Positions 1 to 7,226 of a DNA stretch of 8,599 nucleotides are shown here, piece after piece. The position numbers were made by a program, and so were the translations under genes. How positions within the stretch are numbered: position 1 is the stretch's first letter; each line of letters starts with the position of its first letter. The notes beneath the pieces were generated by a model. The model did no database searches, was not told the DNA's origin, and saw nothing but the letters and a program-made list of their open reading frames with translations. Source of the DNA: an uncultured Candidatus Melainabacteria bacterium (GTDB lineage Bacteria; Cyanobacteriota; Vampirovibrionia; Gastranaerophilales; Gastranaerophilaceae); NCBI GenBank assembly GCA_937891325.1, contig CALAFU010000316.1:1-8599 (forward strand), given 5' to 3'.

Positions 1-1284
1 TTCTTTAACCAATTCTTTTACAACTTCTTCTGTTGTTCTACCGTTTTTAGGGATTTGGAAAGCTGCTGCGTTTTTGTGACCGCCTCCGTTATATTTTCTA
101 GCGATTTCAGAAACGTCATGGCTTCTGCTTCTGATTGAAATTGCTGCAGCGCCACCAAATTCAGCAACTTTGAAACCTACTTCAACGCCTTCAAGTTCAG
201 GTAATCTACCACAAACATTTTTTACAGCATCTTTACCTTCTTGTGCATAACCTTCAGCTTTGCAAGCCTTTTTAGCGGCTTTAATGTCAGCATCTTCAAT
301 GATATAAGCAACTTTGCCAGAGTCTGAATATTGGATTTTATCTAAAGCTAATTTTTCTGCTGCTAAAACGACTTTTGGAGTATTGCCTAAAGCGTTTAGG
401 TTAACTTCTCTGTTTTGTACACCAGCTTTCATTAACAAGGCTGCATCTTCAAATGTAATGGCATCTTTTGCATATTTGAAACATCCTGTATCAGTTAGCA
501 TGCCTGTATACATTGCATCTTTTGCTTCTTTACGCAAGTTTTCAGGTTTCAACCCTAATGGTTCTACGAATTGCATTGCAATTTCCGCAGCTGCTGGTAG
601 AGAATCATCAATCAAGTTTGCTGTTCTTGCAAATTTGTTATTGAAAACTTTGCCATATTTTTCATTAAATTCTTCTTTGTATGGGTGGTGGTCAATTTTA
701 AAGTTGTAGTTAGCTTTGTTGAATACACCTTTTCTATAATCTGGTGCCATTAATTTTGTTTCAGAACAGTCACAAGAGATTGCTAAATCGTATTTACCAT
801 ATTTTTGTGCTGCTTCATCTGATTGTTCAGGTTTACCAGGTTTATGAACAATAACGTTTACATCAGGATTTGTATTTAAATAGTCGTAATGTTTTGGAAA
901 ACGGTCGCCAAATACAAATACGTCAACTTTTTTGCCTGTAGCTTGGTTAATCAAGTTAGCCATTGCAAAAGTTGTACCAAAGCTATCACCATCAGGTGAT
1001 GTGTGACCTGAAACGGCAATCTTTTGAACTTTAGGATTTTTTATAATGCTTGCCATTTTTTCAATGGTTTCTTTGTTATGTGCTTCTGGAGCCCAACCTG
1101 TGAATGAAACAGCTAAAGAGTTGTTTCTAGGTTTTACTTGACTTCTGCCTAATGCACTCATTTGGTCTAAAGCGCTGTATTTTAATTCAGGTTTGATATC
1201 TGCTTGCGCATTTCTTACTACAGATGATTTTGCTGTTTGTGTGTAACCATTAGTTCTTACTGCATTAATTGCACTGACGTTCAT
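1..1284 (-). CDS. DHH/DHHA1-family phosphoesterase (NrnA-like nanoRNase/pAp phosphatase type), 3' end missing
   Basis: The frame is open from an ATG at 1284 to the left edge (428 codons, no stop), so the C-terminus is cut off. The DHH motifs appear in order: motif I H94-TSP-D98-G-D100, an acidic CDC strand with D172, the DHH triad D198-H199-H200, and motif IV with D265 in LTDTG. A DHHA1 substrate-binding GGGH follows at 400-403. These are the metal ligands and substrate site of the family that hydrolyses short oligoribonucleotides and 3'-phosphoadenosine 5'-phosphate, acting in the cytoplasm; related c-di-nucleotide phosphodiesterases share the same core. The first ~60 residues are a low-complexity leader ending in SFTGW, before the fold begins near residue 72. 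The ATG is supported by GGAG seven bases upstream, and no good site precedes the internal ATGs. It lies after the glgA terminator, so it is probably transcribed separately, but I see no convincing promoter. The exact substrate cannot be decided from sequence. Confidence 0.88.
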   Translation of the reverse strand, partial: MNVSAINAVRTNGYTQTAKSSVVRNAQADIKPELKYSALDQMSALGRSQVKPRNNSLAVSFTGWAPEAHNKETIEKMASIIKNPKVQKIAVSGHTSPDGDSFGTTFAMANLINQATGKKVDVFVFGDRFPKHYDYLNTNPDVNVIVHKPGKPEQSDEAAQKYGKYDLAISCDCSETKLMAPDYRKGVFNKANYNFKIDHHPYKEEFNEKYGKVFNNKFARTANLIDDSLPAAAEIAMQFVEPLGLKPENLRKEAKDAMYTGMLTDTGCFKYAKDAITFEDAALLMKAGVQNREVNLNALGNTPKVVLAAEKLALDKIQYSDSGKVAYIIEDADIKAAKKACKAEGYAQEGKDAVKNVCGRLPELEGVEVGFKVAEFGGAAAISIRSRSHDVSEIARKYNGGGHKNAAAFQIPKNGRTTEEVVKELVKE

Positions 1285-1291
1285 TTTTAAA

Positions 1292-1295
1292 CTCC
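1292..1295 (-). promoter_or_regulatory. Ribosome binding site of the DHH phosphoesterase
   Basis: GGAG on the minus strand sits seven bases before the ATG at 1284. It decides the start in favour of the long form with the 60-residue leader. Confidence 0.75.
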
Positions 1296-1331
1296 AAAAT
1301 TAAATAAATTGATACTGTTATAAGAACCCTC

Positions 1332-1367
1332 AAAAAAAAATTTGCCGTCATGGACGACAAATTTTTT
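1332..1367 (-). terminator. Intrinsic terminator of the zinc-ribbon protein/glgA unit
   Basis: A hairpin with a 15-bp stem (1335-1349 paired with 1353-1367) closes on a three-base loop. On the minus-strand RNA every position pairs, including one G-U wobble at 1345/1357. On the plus strand that position is a C-A mismatch, so the structure is tuned to minus-strand transcription. A run of nine U residues (1340-1332) follows. It lies 59 bp after the glgA stop codon and before the DHH gene. Confidence 0.85.
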
Positions 1368-1372
1368 AAAAA

Positions 1373-1397
1373 TTTTACAAATGTTAATATTGTAAAA
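1373..1397. repeat. Perfect 8-bp inverted repeat between glgA and its terminator
   Basis: TTTTACAA (1373-1380) and TTGTAAAA (1390-1397) are exact inverted copies separated by nine bases. A further TTTTAC lies at 1416-1421, so the central GTAAAA could pair with either side. It may be an mRNA 3'-end stem or an operator-like site; in such AT-rich DNA, chance is also possible. The rest of the 141-bp gap (1285-1425) holds the terminator and the ribosome binding site of the DHH gene. Confidence 0.4.
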
Positions 1398-1425
1398 GGT
1401 ACAATATATCTGAAATTTTACCATA

Positions 1426-2871
1426 TTATTTTAATAATTCGTGGTATAAATCCATATATTTTTCTGCGCTTACTTTCCAGCTAAAGTCTGTTGTCATTGC
1501 ATTCTTTTGCATGTGTTCAAAGCCTTTAGGGTCGTTTTTGTAAACTCCAATTGCGTAATATAGAGCTTCTTTCATATCCCAACCGTTGTAACGCCAGAAT
1601 TTGAAACCATTTGCAACTTCTTTTGGTGTGCCTGTAACTGTGTCATCAAGACCACCTGTTGCTCTAACTACAGGTAATGAACCATAACGCATTGCAATTA
1701 ATTGGCTCAAACCGCATGGCTCAAATCTTGAAGGCATCAAGAACATATCAGAACCTGCATACATTAAGTTTGCAAGATTTGCATTATAGCCAATTTCAGC
1801 TCTTATGTTTGGAGTGCTATTTGATAACCAAATAAATAAGTCTTCGTAAGCCTTTGCACCTGAACCTAAGAATACAAAGTCAGCCGGCATATTCATTAAT
1901 TCGTATTGTTCAGCTCTGATTAAATCAATACCTTTTTGGTCTACTAAACGTGAAATTAAAGCGATTAAAGGTCTTTCTGGATTGTATTCTAAACCGAAGT
2001 GTTCACAAACTGCTTTTTTGTTTTCTTGTTTTCTCTTAATAGAGCGTGCATCGTAATTTTTAACTAATGCTTTATCTTTTTTAGGGTCAAATACTGAGTA
2101 ATCAATACCGTTTAGGATACCGTGAATTTTGTGTTGATTCATTCTTAATGTGTAATCCATTCCTTCACCAAATTCAGGAGTTAGAATTTCTTGTGCGTAT
2201 TTTGGAGATACAACTAAGATAGCATCAGAGTAGTTAATAGCGCCTTTTACCCAATTAACCATGCCATAATGTTCTAGACCCCATTCGTTAAACACGATAT
2301 CTTTTCTCATATTTGCAAAGTCTAAGATATCTTCATGCCAAATTCCTTGGTAAGCTAAATTATGGATTTGGAATACAGTTTTTGCATGATTCCAAAAATT
2401 ATCATATTTATAGTTTGCTTCAATAAACATTGGAATCATTGCCGTATGCCAATCGTTAACGTGAACGATATCAGCCTTGAAGTTTAATGCTTTTGCGTAT
2501 TCTAATACAGCAAGTGAAAAGGCAACATATCTTTCGTGTTCATATCTTGTGTCTAAGTATTTAGGGTAAACTTCCTTAAAGCAACCAAAATACCAATCAT
2601 TCTCGATAAAGAATACGTTTATTTTAGTATCTGGTAATTTGCAATAGTGCAATTTGAACTTGTGTCCTTGATGACCAAATGTAATCCACATTTCAGAATC
2701 TGGATATTCTTTAATGCCAAATTTTTCTTTATCAATTGAACCATGTAGTGGTGTAAAAATTGCGATTTCAGCCTTTTTTTCAATGTATTTAGGTAAACTA
2801 CCCATAACATCGGCTAAGCCACCTACTTTTGAAAATGGTGCCACTTCTGCTGCTGCAAATAATACTTTCAT
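1426..2871 (-). CDS. glgA: Glycogen synthase, ADP-glucose type (GT5)
   Basis: This 481-residue protein matches the usual length (about 475-485) of bacterial GlgA, which transfers glucose from ADP-glucose to the non-reducing end of an alpha-1,4-glucan in the cytoplasm. It has the GT-B fold signature. The N-terminal half carries SKVGGLADV (K15, G17, G18; nucleotide-sugar binding loop) and HVNDWH near 137-142. ILNGID lies at 252-257. The C-terminal half carries SRLVDQKG (R308, K313; phosphate contacts) and SRFEPCGL (E384, the conserved acidic residue of the active site), followed by the RATGGL loop at 403-408. All key residues are intact, so it should be active. It is downstream of, and probably translationally coupled to, the large zinc-ribbon protein. 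No other glycogen genes (glgB, glgC, glgP) are in the window, so the usual glg cluster is not seen here. Confidence 0.97.
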   Translation of the reverse strand: MKVLFAAAEVAPFSKVGGLADVMGSLPKYIEKKAEIAIFTPLHGSIDKEKFGIKEYPDSEMWITFGHQGHKFKLHYCKLPDTKINVFFIENDWYFGCFKEVYPKYLDTRYEHERYVAFSLAVLEYAKALNFKADIVHVNDWHTAMIPMFIEANYKYDNFWNHAKTVFQIHNLAYQGIWHEDILDFANMRKDIVFNEWGLEHYGMVNWVKGAINYSDAILVVSPKYAQEILTPEFGEGMDYTLRMNQHKIHGILNGIDYSVFDPKKDKALVKNYDARSIKRKQENKKAVCEHFGLEYNPERPLIALISRLVDQKGIDLIRAEQYELMNMPADFVFLGSGAKAYEDLFIWLSNSTPNIRAEIGYNANLANLMYAGSDMFLMPSRFEPCGLSQLIAMRYGSLPVVRATGGLDDTVTGTPKEVANGFKFWRYNGWDMKEALYYAIGVYKNDPKGFEHMQKNAMTTDFSWKVSAEKYMDLYHELLK

Positions 2872-2876
2872 TTAAA

Positions 2877-2884
2877 CCCCCTTA
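2877..2884 (-). promoter_or_regulatory. glgA ribosome binding site abutting the upstream stop codon
   Basis: On the minus strand TAAGGGGG joins the stop codon of the upstream gene directly to a G-rich Shine-Dalgarno sequence, five bases before the glgA ATG. Ribosomes finishing the upstream gene would land on the glgA start, which suggests translational coupling. Confidence 0.75.
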
Positions 2885-5800
2885 TTTAAAAATTAGTTTA
2901 TATTTTTCTGCAATTTGTTTAGCTTGATTATAGCAAAAACTTGCTTGAGTGTCTTCTTTTTTAATTTTTAAAACTTTTGCATGTAATAATTTGAATAACA
3001 TTAATATAAACATGTTTGTATTAGATTGTTTTTCTAATTCAACGATAGCATTCGTAATAAGTCCAAATGCAGTATTAATGTCATTGTTTACAACTGACAT
3101 TTCAGCGATTGAATACCAAGCTAAGTAAGTAATATTTTTTAAACCATTGTTTTGAGATGTTTCTAAGATACTGTTATAAATAGAAGATGCCTTCTTATAA
3201 TTTTCTAATTTGAAATAAGAGCGTCCAATCATTAAATCACAGAATAATTCTAATTGATTTAAGTTATTAGCTTTGGCGCCTAATTTCGCGTGATAAATTT
3301 TTATCGCAAAAGCGTTAGAATCTCCAGTTTTTCTTGAAAATGCATCAATTATGTTATACAAGAATTTTGCAAACTTCTCTTCTTCGTTAGGTTGTTGATT
3401 TACATTAAAGTTTACAGGTTTTCCGTGAAGAAGATTATCAATATCAACAAAGTATTTGTAAGATTCAGGCATATTGCCTAAAACTCGCTCAGCAACTTCA
3501 CAGAATTGGAAGGTATTAGTTTTGAATTGTAATATCTTCGCAAAAATAATATATCCTGCTGCATCAACTAGCAAGTCTCTGAACTGTTTGTCTGAAATTG
3601 TTTTTGGTTTAACTGTTTCCATAGGATTTGTTGCTAAAATTCCAAATAGCTCATCGCCTAAAGAAATACAATCTTCCAAGTCTCCAACGTTAAATAATAT
3701 TTCTATTTTAATTAATGAAATCAAAAATGCAGTAATGCTGAAATCAGAACTTTGCGGATTTATACCTGAATTTTCAAGTCTCGATAGAATTTTATGTGAC
3801 ATTAACAAGGCGTGAGTGTAGTTACCTGAAATTAAGCAACCTTGCATAATTTTATTACACAAGTTGATAACTTTTTTATCCTGTAGGTCTTTTTCAAGAT
3901 TATCTAAAATAACTTGTGTAATATTTTCAATCTTTTCAGGTGTGTACTTATACAATAAGTTTGCGATATTTTCGTATACTTCCATTTTGTATTCTTCAAT
4001 TGATTTTACAGAAGTATCGTTAATGTTGTTATCTAGAAGTTTTAAGAAACGCAAGCTACAATTTAAGTAGGCGCTAAAATCACCCAACGAGCGGTTAATG
4101 TTAGATAAATTTTCCCATTGAACAAATTCATTCTTGCTACTTTCAACAAGTGAATACAATTTTGCAAGAACAGGGTGAGCTGCATTTTCTTTGAAGCAAT
4201 ACATTACTAGGTAATTTGCAATTGAACGTTTTTCTTCAAACGTCATTAATTTTACTGCATTTTCATAGTACAAATTGTAGTTTTGTACTTGAATTACACC
4301 GTTGTTATTGTAAATAAAACCTTTAGTGTCTAAATATTTTAAGTAATCATCAGTTTGAGGGTGATTAAATAGTTTAATTGATTTTAAGTCTAATTGAGGT
4401 CCTATTAATAGCAAACTTGTAAATAATTTAAACAAGTTTTCATCTTGAGATTTTACAAACAATAGTCGTTTTTGGATTAATTCGTCAAGAGTTGTCGGAA
4501 ATACAACCGTTGTTGTATCCTTTATTTCAAAAGAACCTTTTTTAACTTCAAATACACCTAAATCAAGCAGATGCAACAATGCTTGCATAAAATACATTTG
4601 CGAACCTCGTGTATTTTTAGAAATCTTTTGCATGTAGAAGGAGTCTAAAATATTTTTGCAAAGAGTTGCGTTACCTTCAATTAGCGTTTTTATTGGTGTT
4701 GGTTTTAGTGTAATTTCACAATACTCTTGTTTTCTTAATAAGAAGTGAGCTGATTTATGCAGACTGAAATCCTTTGTTCCAAACATCAAGTAGCTTACAT
4801 CATACTGGTCAAATTTTTTCAACAAAGTTTGGAATAATTCAAAAGAAGTGTCATCCATCTTTTCAATATCTTCAATAAAGATGAGAGTATTCTTCATCTT
4901 TGAAATTACAGTTTCAAAAATTTCAAACAAACCATATCTAACATCTTCTGGGTGAGGGAATTCTCTAGCATTCAGGTTAATCATGTCTTTTACAAACCCT
5001 GATTCGTCAAGCCCCATAAATGGTGCAAAGTTGTTTTGCTCTTTAATTTTACCTGTAATGCTATATCCGTAAATGCCAGCAATTAAATCATAGAAGAAAC
5101 CATAAGGTTTGTATTTCATATCATCGTAACAAGTTACTTTTAATACTTGCGTGAAAATATTGTTGGCTTTAATTTTTTCAATAACTTCTAATGTGCGTGG
5201 ATAGTATTCTTTTTTACCTTTCACAACTAAAATATTTTTCTTTTTAGCCATTAATCGTTGGGCAATTTCACTGCTTAATCCTTGAGTAATTGATTTTGCA
5301 AAACTGCAATGAATTTCATCAAAATCAATACCATTTATGTCGTAAATAGAATCTTCATCATCTAGAACCTCTTGTTGAGCCTCTAGTATATTTGGAATTT
5401 TTAGTTCTGTATTGTCTTCTTCTACTGTCTCTTCTTGATTGATTAAATTTGACAAATCCATTTCATACAAGAAAATTGCTTGATTTTTAATTCTTGTCAT
5501 GCCAATAGATGCCATTGGGTAATCATTTCCGACAATTTCGTAAATACTACCATCTGTGATTAATTGAAGGCTGTTAATTATTTTTTTTGTTTGAATATTT
5601 TGGTATAAAAGTTGAATATTTACACCAGATTTATAGTCATCGTTTGAGGCATAAGCATTACGTTTTAAAATTGCAATATTACACTTCAATTGAGCATCTT
5701 TAACTTTCGTTAATTTAAAGTTAAGTTGTGTAATTAAGTTCAAAAGTTCAATTGAAGATTTTACCGCATTAATTGCAGATGTGGCATAAGTGTAATCCTT

Positions 5801-6229
5801 GTTAAAACGGATAATATGTGTGTTACCGATAATTTGGCGTTTTAAACCAATAGATTTTACGTAATCGTAAATAAGTGCGTTTAATTTTTCTTTAAATTTT
5901 TTAAATAATTGATTTGATCCTAAAATTCGAGGCATGTCATCAAGGTTTGGAAAATCGATAGAAACACAGGCAAATTCCTCAATGTTAGAACCTTGCAAAA
6001 TTGCGCTAACATTAGTGTCAAATCCGCAACGCGAACACTTGCCAGCAATTGTCGGATTAATTTTACCGCAATTGTGGCATTTGTTAACAATGATATATCC
6101 ACACTTGTTGCAGGTATTAGTCTTGTTTACCGTATTACAAATCGGGCAAACCAACTTCAAAACCTTCTTGCAGTTTGGACATACCAATGTGTTTTCATCA
6201 ATTTTATAACCGCACTTTGGACATTCCAT
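2882..6229 (-). CDS. Large multidomain protein: triple zinc ribbon, degenerate class III cyclase, degenerate STAND/AAA ATPase, helical repeats
   Basis: The protein is 1115 residues from the ATG at 6229. Residues 1-70 hold twelve cysteines in six CxxC pairs (3/6, 17/20, 28/31, 40/43, 51/54, 65/68), forming three zinc ribbons. Residues ~86-256 look like a class III nucleotide-cyclase fold: an initial strand with D92, a helix after GNTHIIRF, and GVNIQLL near 202-208 matching the GxxVNxAAR region. The second metal Asp appears as N136 and the conserved Arg as Leu208, so catalysis is doubtful. Residues ~320-625 resemble the AAA_16/STAND ATPase that follows the cyclase in soluble-adenylyl-cyclase-like proteins: the Walker B-like LIFIEDIEKMDD (449-460) is clear, but the Walker A position reads VKGKKEYYPRT and is not a P-loop. 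A winged-helix-like stretch follows (LDELIQKRLL, 581-590). The remaining ~490 residues are helical and TPR-like. There is no signal peptide or TM segment, so it is cytoplasmic. I infer a scaffold or regulator, not an enzyme. The real function is unknown. Confidence 0.8.
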   Translation of the reverse strand: MECPKCGYKIDENTLVCPNCKKVLKLVCPICNTVNKTNTCNKCGYIIVNKCHNCGKINPTIAGKCSRCGFDTNVSAILQGSNIEEFACVSIDFPNLDDMPRILGSNQLFKKFKEKLNALIYDYVKSIGLKRQIIGNTHIIRFNKDYTYATSAINAVKSSIELLNLITQLNFKLTKVKDAQLKCNIAILKRNAYASNDDYKSGVNIQLLYQNIQTKKIINSLQLITDGSIYEIVGNDYPMASIGMTRIKNQAIFLYEMDLSNLINQEETVEEDNTELKIPNILEAQQEVLDDEDSIYDINGIDFDEIHCSFAKSITQGLSSEIAQRLMAKKKNILVVKGKKEYYPRTLEVIEKIKANNIFTQVLKVTCYDDMKYKPYGFFYDLIAGIYGYSITGKIKEQNNFAPFMGLDESGFVKDMINLNAREFPHPEDVRYGLFEIFETVISKMKNTLIFIEDIEKMDDTSFELFQTLLKKFDQYDVSYLMFGTKDFSLHKSAHFLLRKQEYCEITLKPTPIKTLIEGNATLCKNILDSFYMQKISKNTRGSQMYFMQALLHLLDLGVFEVKKGSFEIKDTTTVVFPTTLDELIQKRLLFVKSQDENLFKLFTSLLLIGPQLDLKSIKLFNHPQTDDYLKYLDTKGFIYNNNGVIQVQNYNLYYENAVKLMTFEEKRSIANYLVMYCFKENAAHPVLAKLYSLVESSKNEFVQWENLSNINRSLGDFSAYLNCSLRFLKLLDNNINDTSVKSIEEYKMEVYENIANLLYKYTPEKIENITQVILDNLEKDLQDKKVINLCNKIMQGCLISGNYTHALLMSHKILSRLENSGINPQSSDFSITAFLISLIKIEILFNVGDLEDCISLGDELFGILATNPMETVKPKTISDKQFRDLLVDAAGYIIFAKILQFKTNTFQFCEVAERVLGNMPESYKYFVDIDNLLHGKPVNFNVNQQPNEEEKFAKFLYNIIDAFSRKTGDSNAFAIKIYHAKLGAKANNLNQLELFCDLMIGRSYFKLENYKKASSIYNSILETSQNNGLKNITYLAWYSIAEMSVVNNDINTAFGLITNAIVELEKQSNTNMFILMLFKLLHAKVLKIKKEDTQASFCYNQAKQIAEKYKLIFK

Positions 6230-6235
6230 TCTTAA

Positions 6236-6263
6236 ATTATACAATTAATTTGTTAAAAATCAA
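6236..6263 (-). promoter_or_regulatory. Sigma-70-type promoter of the large zinc-ribbon gene, predicted leaderless
   Basis: On the minus strand a -35 box TTGATT (6263-6258) and a perfect -10 box TATAAT (6241-6236) are separated by 16 bp. Only six bases separate the -10 box from the ATG at 6229, which puts the expected transcription start on the A of the start codon. There is no Shine-Dalgarno sequence before this ATG, in contrast to the other genes here. Confidence 0.7.
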
Positions 6264-6278
6264 TTTATTTAGTATAAT
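6250..6278 (+). promoter_or_regulatory. Sigma-70-type promoter of the MotA/ZorA-like operon
   Basis: A -35 box TTGTTA (6250-6255) and a perfect -10 box TATAAT (6273-6278) are separated by the optimal 17 bp. This predicts a start near 6285 and a ~22-base leader that contains the ribosome binding site. The -35 box lies inside the spacer of the divergent minus-strand promoter, so the two compete for the same DNA face. Confidence 0.7.
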
Positions 6279-6280
6279 CA

Positions 6281-6289
6281 TGATATAAT
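6281..6289 (+). promoter_or_regulatory. Second, extended -10 element (TGATATAAT)
   Basis: A second perfect TATAAT at 6284-6289 is preceded by TG one base upstream, the extended -10 form that can work without a -35 box. It would start transcription near 6296, right at the ribosome binding site. It overlaps the palindrome TCATGA (6278-6283). It may be an alternative start or only AT-rich coincidence. Confidence 0.4.
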
Positions 6290-6296
6290 TTTTTCA

Positions 6297-6304
6297 AGAG
6301 GTGA
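6297..6304 (+). promoter_or_regulatory. Ribosome binding site deciding the ATG start at 6307
   Basis: AGAGGTGA is a strong match to the anti-Shine-Dalgarno complement and is well placed for the ATG at 6307. The in-frame GTG at 6301 is part of this site itself, so it is unlikely to be the start. Confidence 0.75.
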
Positions 6305-6306
6305 AT

Positions 6307-7218
6307 ATGGACATTGTAAAATTTATTTTTGATCCAGCGGTATTGATTATTCTTGCTACATTTGTGTCAATTATCGTTTTTTGTGTTCAAAAGTTTTCTT
6401 ATGTAAATACAAATTTATTATGGTTATTAAATTTCTTAAAGAAATTTAAAAAGACCGATTTAACATATAGATTTGGCGAGTTTGATAAAGTAATTTCTCA
6501 AAATCCTTATGTATCAAGCGCATGGCAAGAGTTTAGAAATACTTTAGTATTTTCAGAAAGTGTTGCATTAAAAAAACAAGATAATTCTGTTGCATATCAA
6601 AATGTTTCGCAAGCTGTCAACAGTATTCAAACAACAGTTGACCCAATGTATTTCTTCAATGAAGACTCATTGGTTCTATCTAAATATAACAGCAAGTTTG
6701 TTCAAATCGCACCAACTTTATTAACAGGTATGGGGCCTTTGTTCACCTTCTTAAATATTGCGGTTGCATTTACTAGAGTTGATTTTTCTTCTCAAGAATC
6801 TACAATTTCTTCAGTATCAGGATTGATGGGAAGTATGCAAATCGCAGCTTTATGTTCTGTACTTGCCGTAGGAGCTTCTTTAATATTTATGTTCTTTGAA
6901 AAATTATACTATAACAAAATGTGTAAAAAGCCATTGCAAGAAGTTCAAGAAGCAATGTATTCTTTATTTGATAATATTTCTTCTGAAAAATTCTTGATTG
7001 AATTATTAAAAGAAACAAAAATTCAAAATAGTAATTTAACAGGCTTGTTAACATCTTTACCAAATCAATTTAAAGAGGCTTTAGACCAAAGCTTGTCAAA
7101 AGCAATTGTTCCTTATATGGAAAATTTATTGTTTGGTGTAAATAATTTGAAGGAAACATTGAAGGACATAAGACCACCTCAACAAAATGGCGGTGATGTA
7201 GTAGATGATTTATTTTAA
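6307..7218 (+). CDS. MotA/TolQ/ExbB-family proton-channel protein, ZorA-like
   Basis: This 303-residue membrane protein has three predicted TM helices: 9-29, 135-156 and 172-197, with a ~105-residue hydrophilic loop between the first two. That is the TolQ/ExbB/ZorA topology, not the four-TM flagellar MotA. TM2 contains PTLLTGMGPLFTFL (136-149), matching the LLTGLGxxxTFxGL pattern of the family with T147 kept; TM3 ends in an AxCSVxAVGAS pattern. These helices would form the pentameric channel around the TM of the partner encoded next. After TM3 a ~105-residue mostly helical tail projects into the cytoplasm and ends in GGDVVDDLF. Known ZorA proteins have a far longer tail, so this one is short. 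Partner start is 8 bp downstream, which indicates an operon. The name ZorA is a resemblance, not a proven orthology; a TolQ/ExbB-type role remains possible. Confidence 0.8.
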   Translation: MDIVKFIFDPAVLIILATFVSIIVFCVQKFSYVNTNLLWLLNFLKKFKKTDLTYRFGEFDKVISQNPYVSSAWQEFRNTLVFSESVALKKQDNSVAYQNVSQAVNSIQTTVDPMYFFNEDSLVLSKYNSKFVQIAPTLLTGMGPLFTFLNIAVAFTRVDFSSQESTISSVSGLMGSMQIAALCSVLAVGASLIFMFFEKLYYNKMCKKPLQEVQEAMYSLFDNISSEKFLIELLKETKIQNSNLTGLLTSLPNQFKEALDQSLSKAIVPYMENLLFGVNNLKETLKDIRPPQQNGGDVVDDLF

Positions 7219-7226
7219 GGTATTGA

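Noticed and set aside
314..709. Open frame of 131 codons on the plus strand
   Set aside because: It is antisense to the DHH phosphoesterase, whose motifs are unmistakable on the other strand; its translation shows no recognisable domain.
1285..1425. Riboswitch or small RNA between the DHH gene and glgA
   Set aside because: Apart from the terminator and a short inverted repeat, the gap is AT-rich with no multi-helix structure or known aptamer motif.
2619..2810. Second minus-strand frame inside glgA
   Set aside because: It is an out-of-frame shadow of an intact, well-recognised gene with no separate ribosome binding site.
3474..4070. Two plus-strand frames (3474-3815, 3864-4070)
   Set aside because: Both are antisense to the helical-repeat part of the large protein and show no domain character.
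5920..6235. Overlapping frames on both strands over the zinc-ribbon region
   Set aside because: They are by-products of the cysteine-rich coding sequence; the regular CxxC pattern supports only the main frame.
6227..6244. TTG at 6244 as the start of the large protein
   Set aside because: It lies upstream of the -10 box, so the predicted transcript would not include it, and it has no Shine-Dalgarno site.
6301..6306. GTG at 6301 as the start of the ZorA-like gene
   Set aside because: The GTG is itself part of the ribosome binding site of the ATG at 6307.
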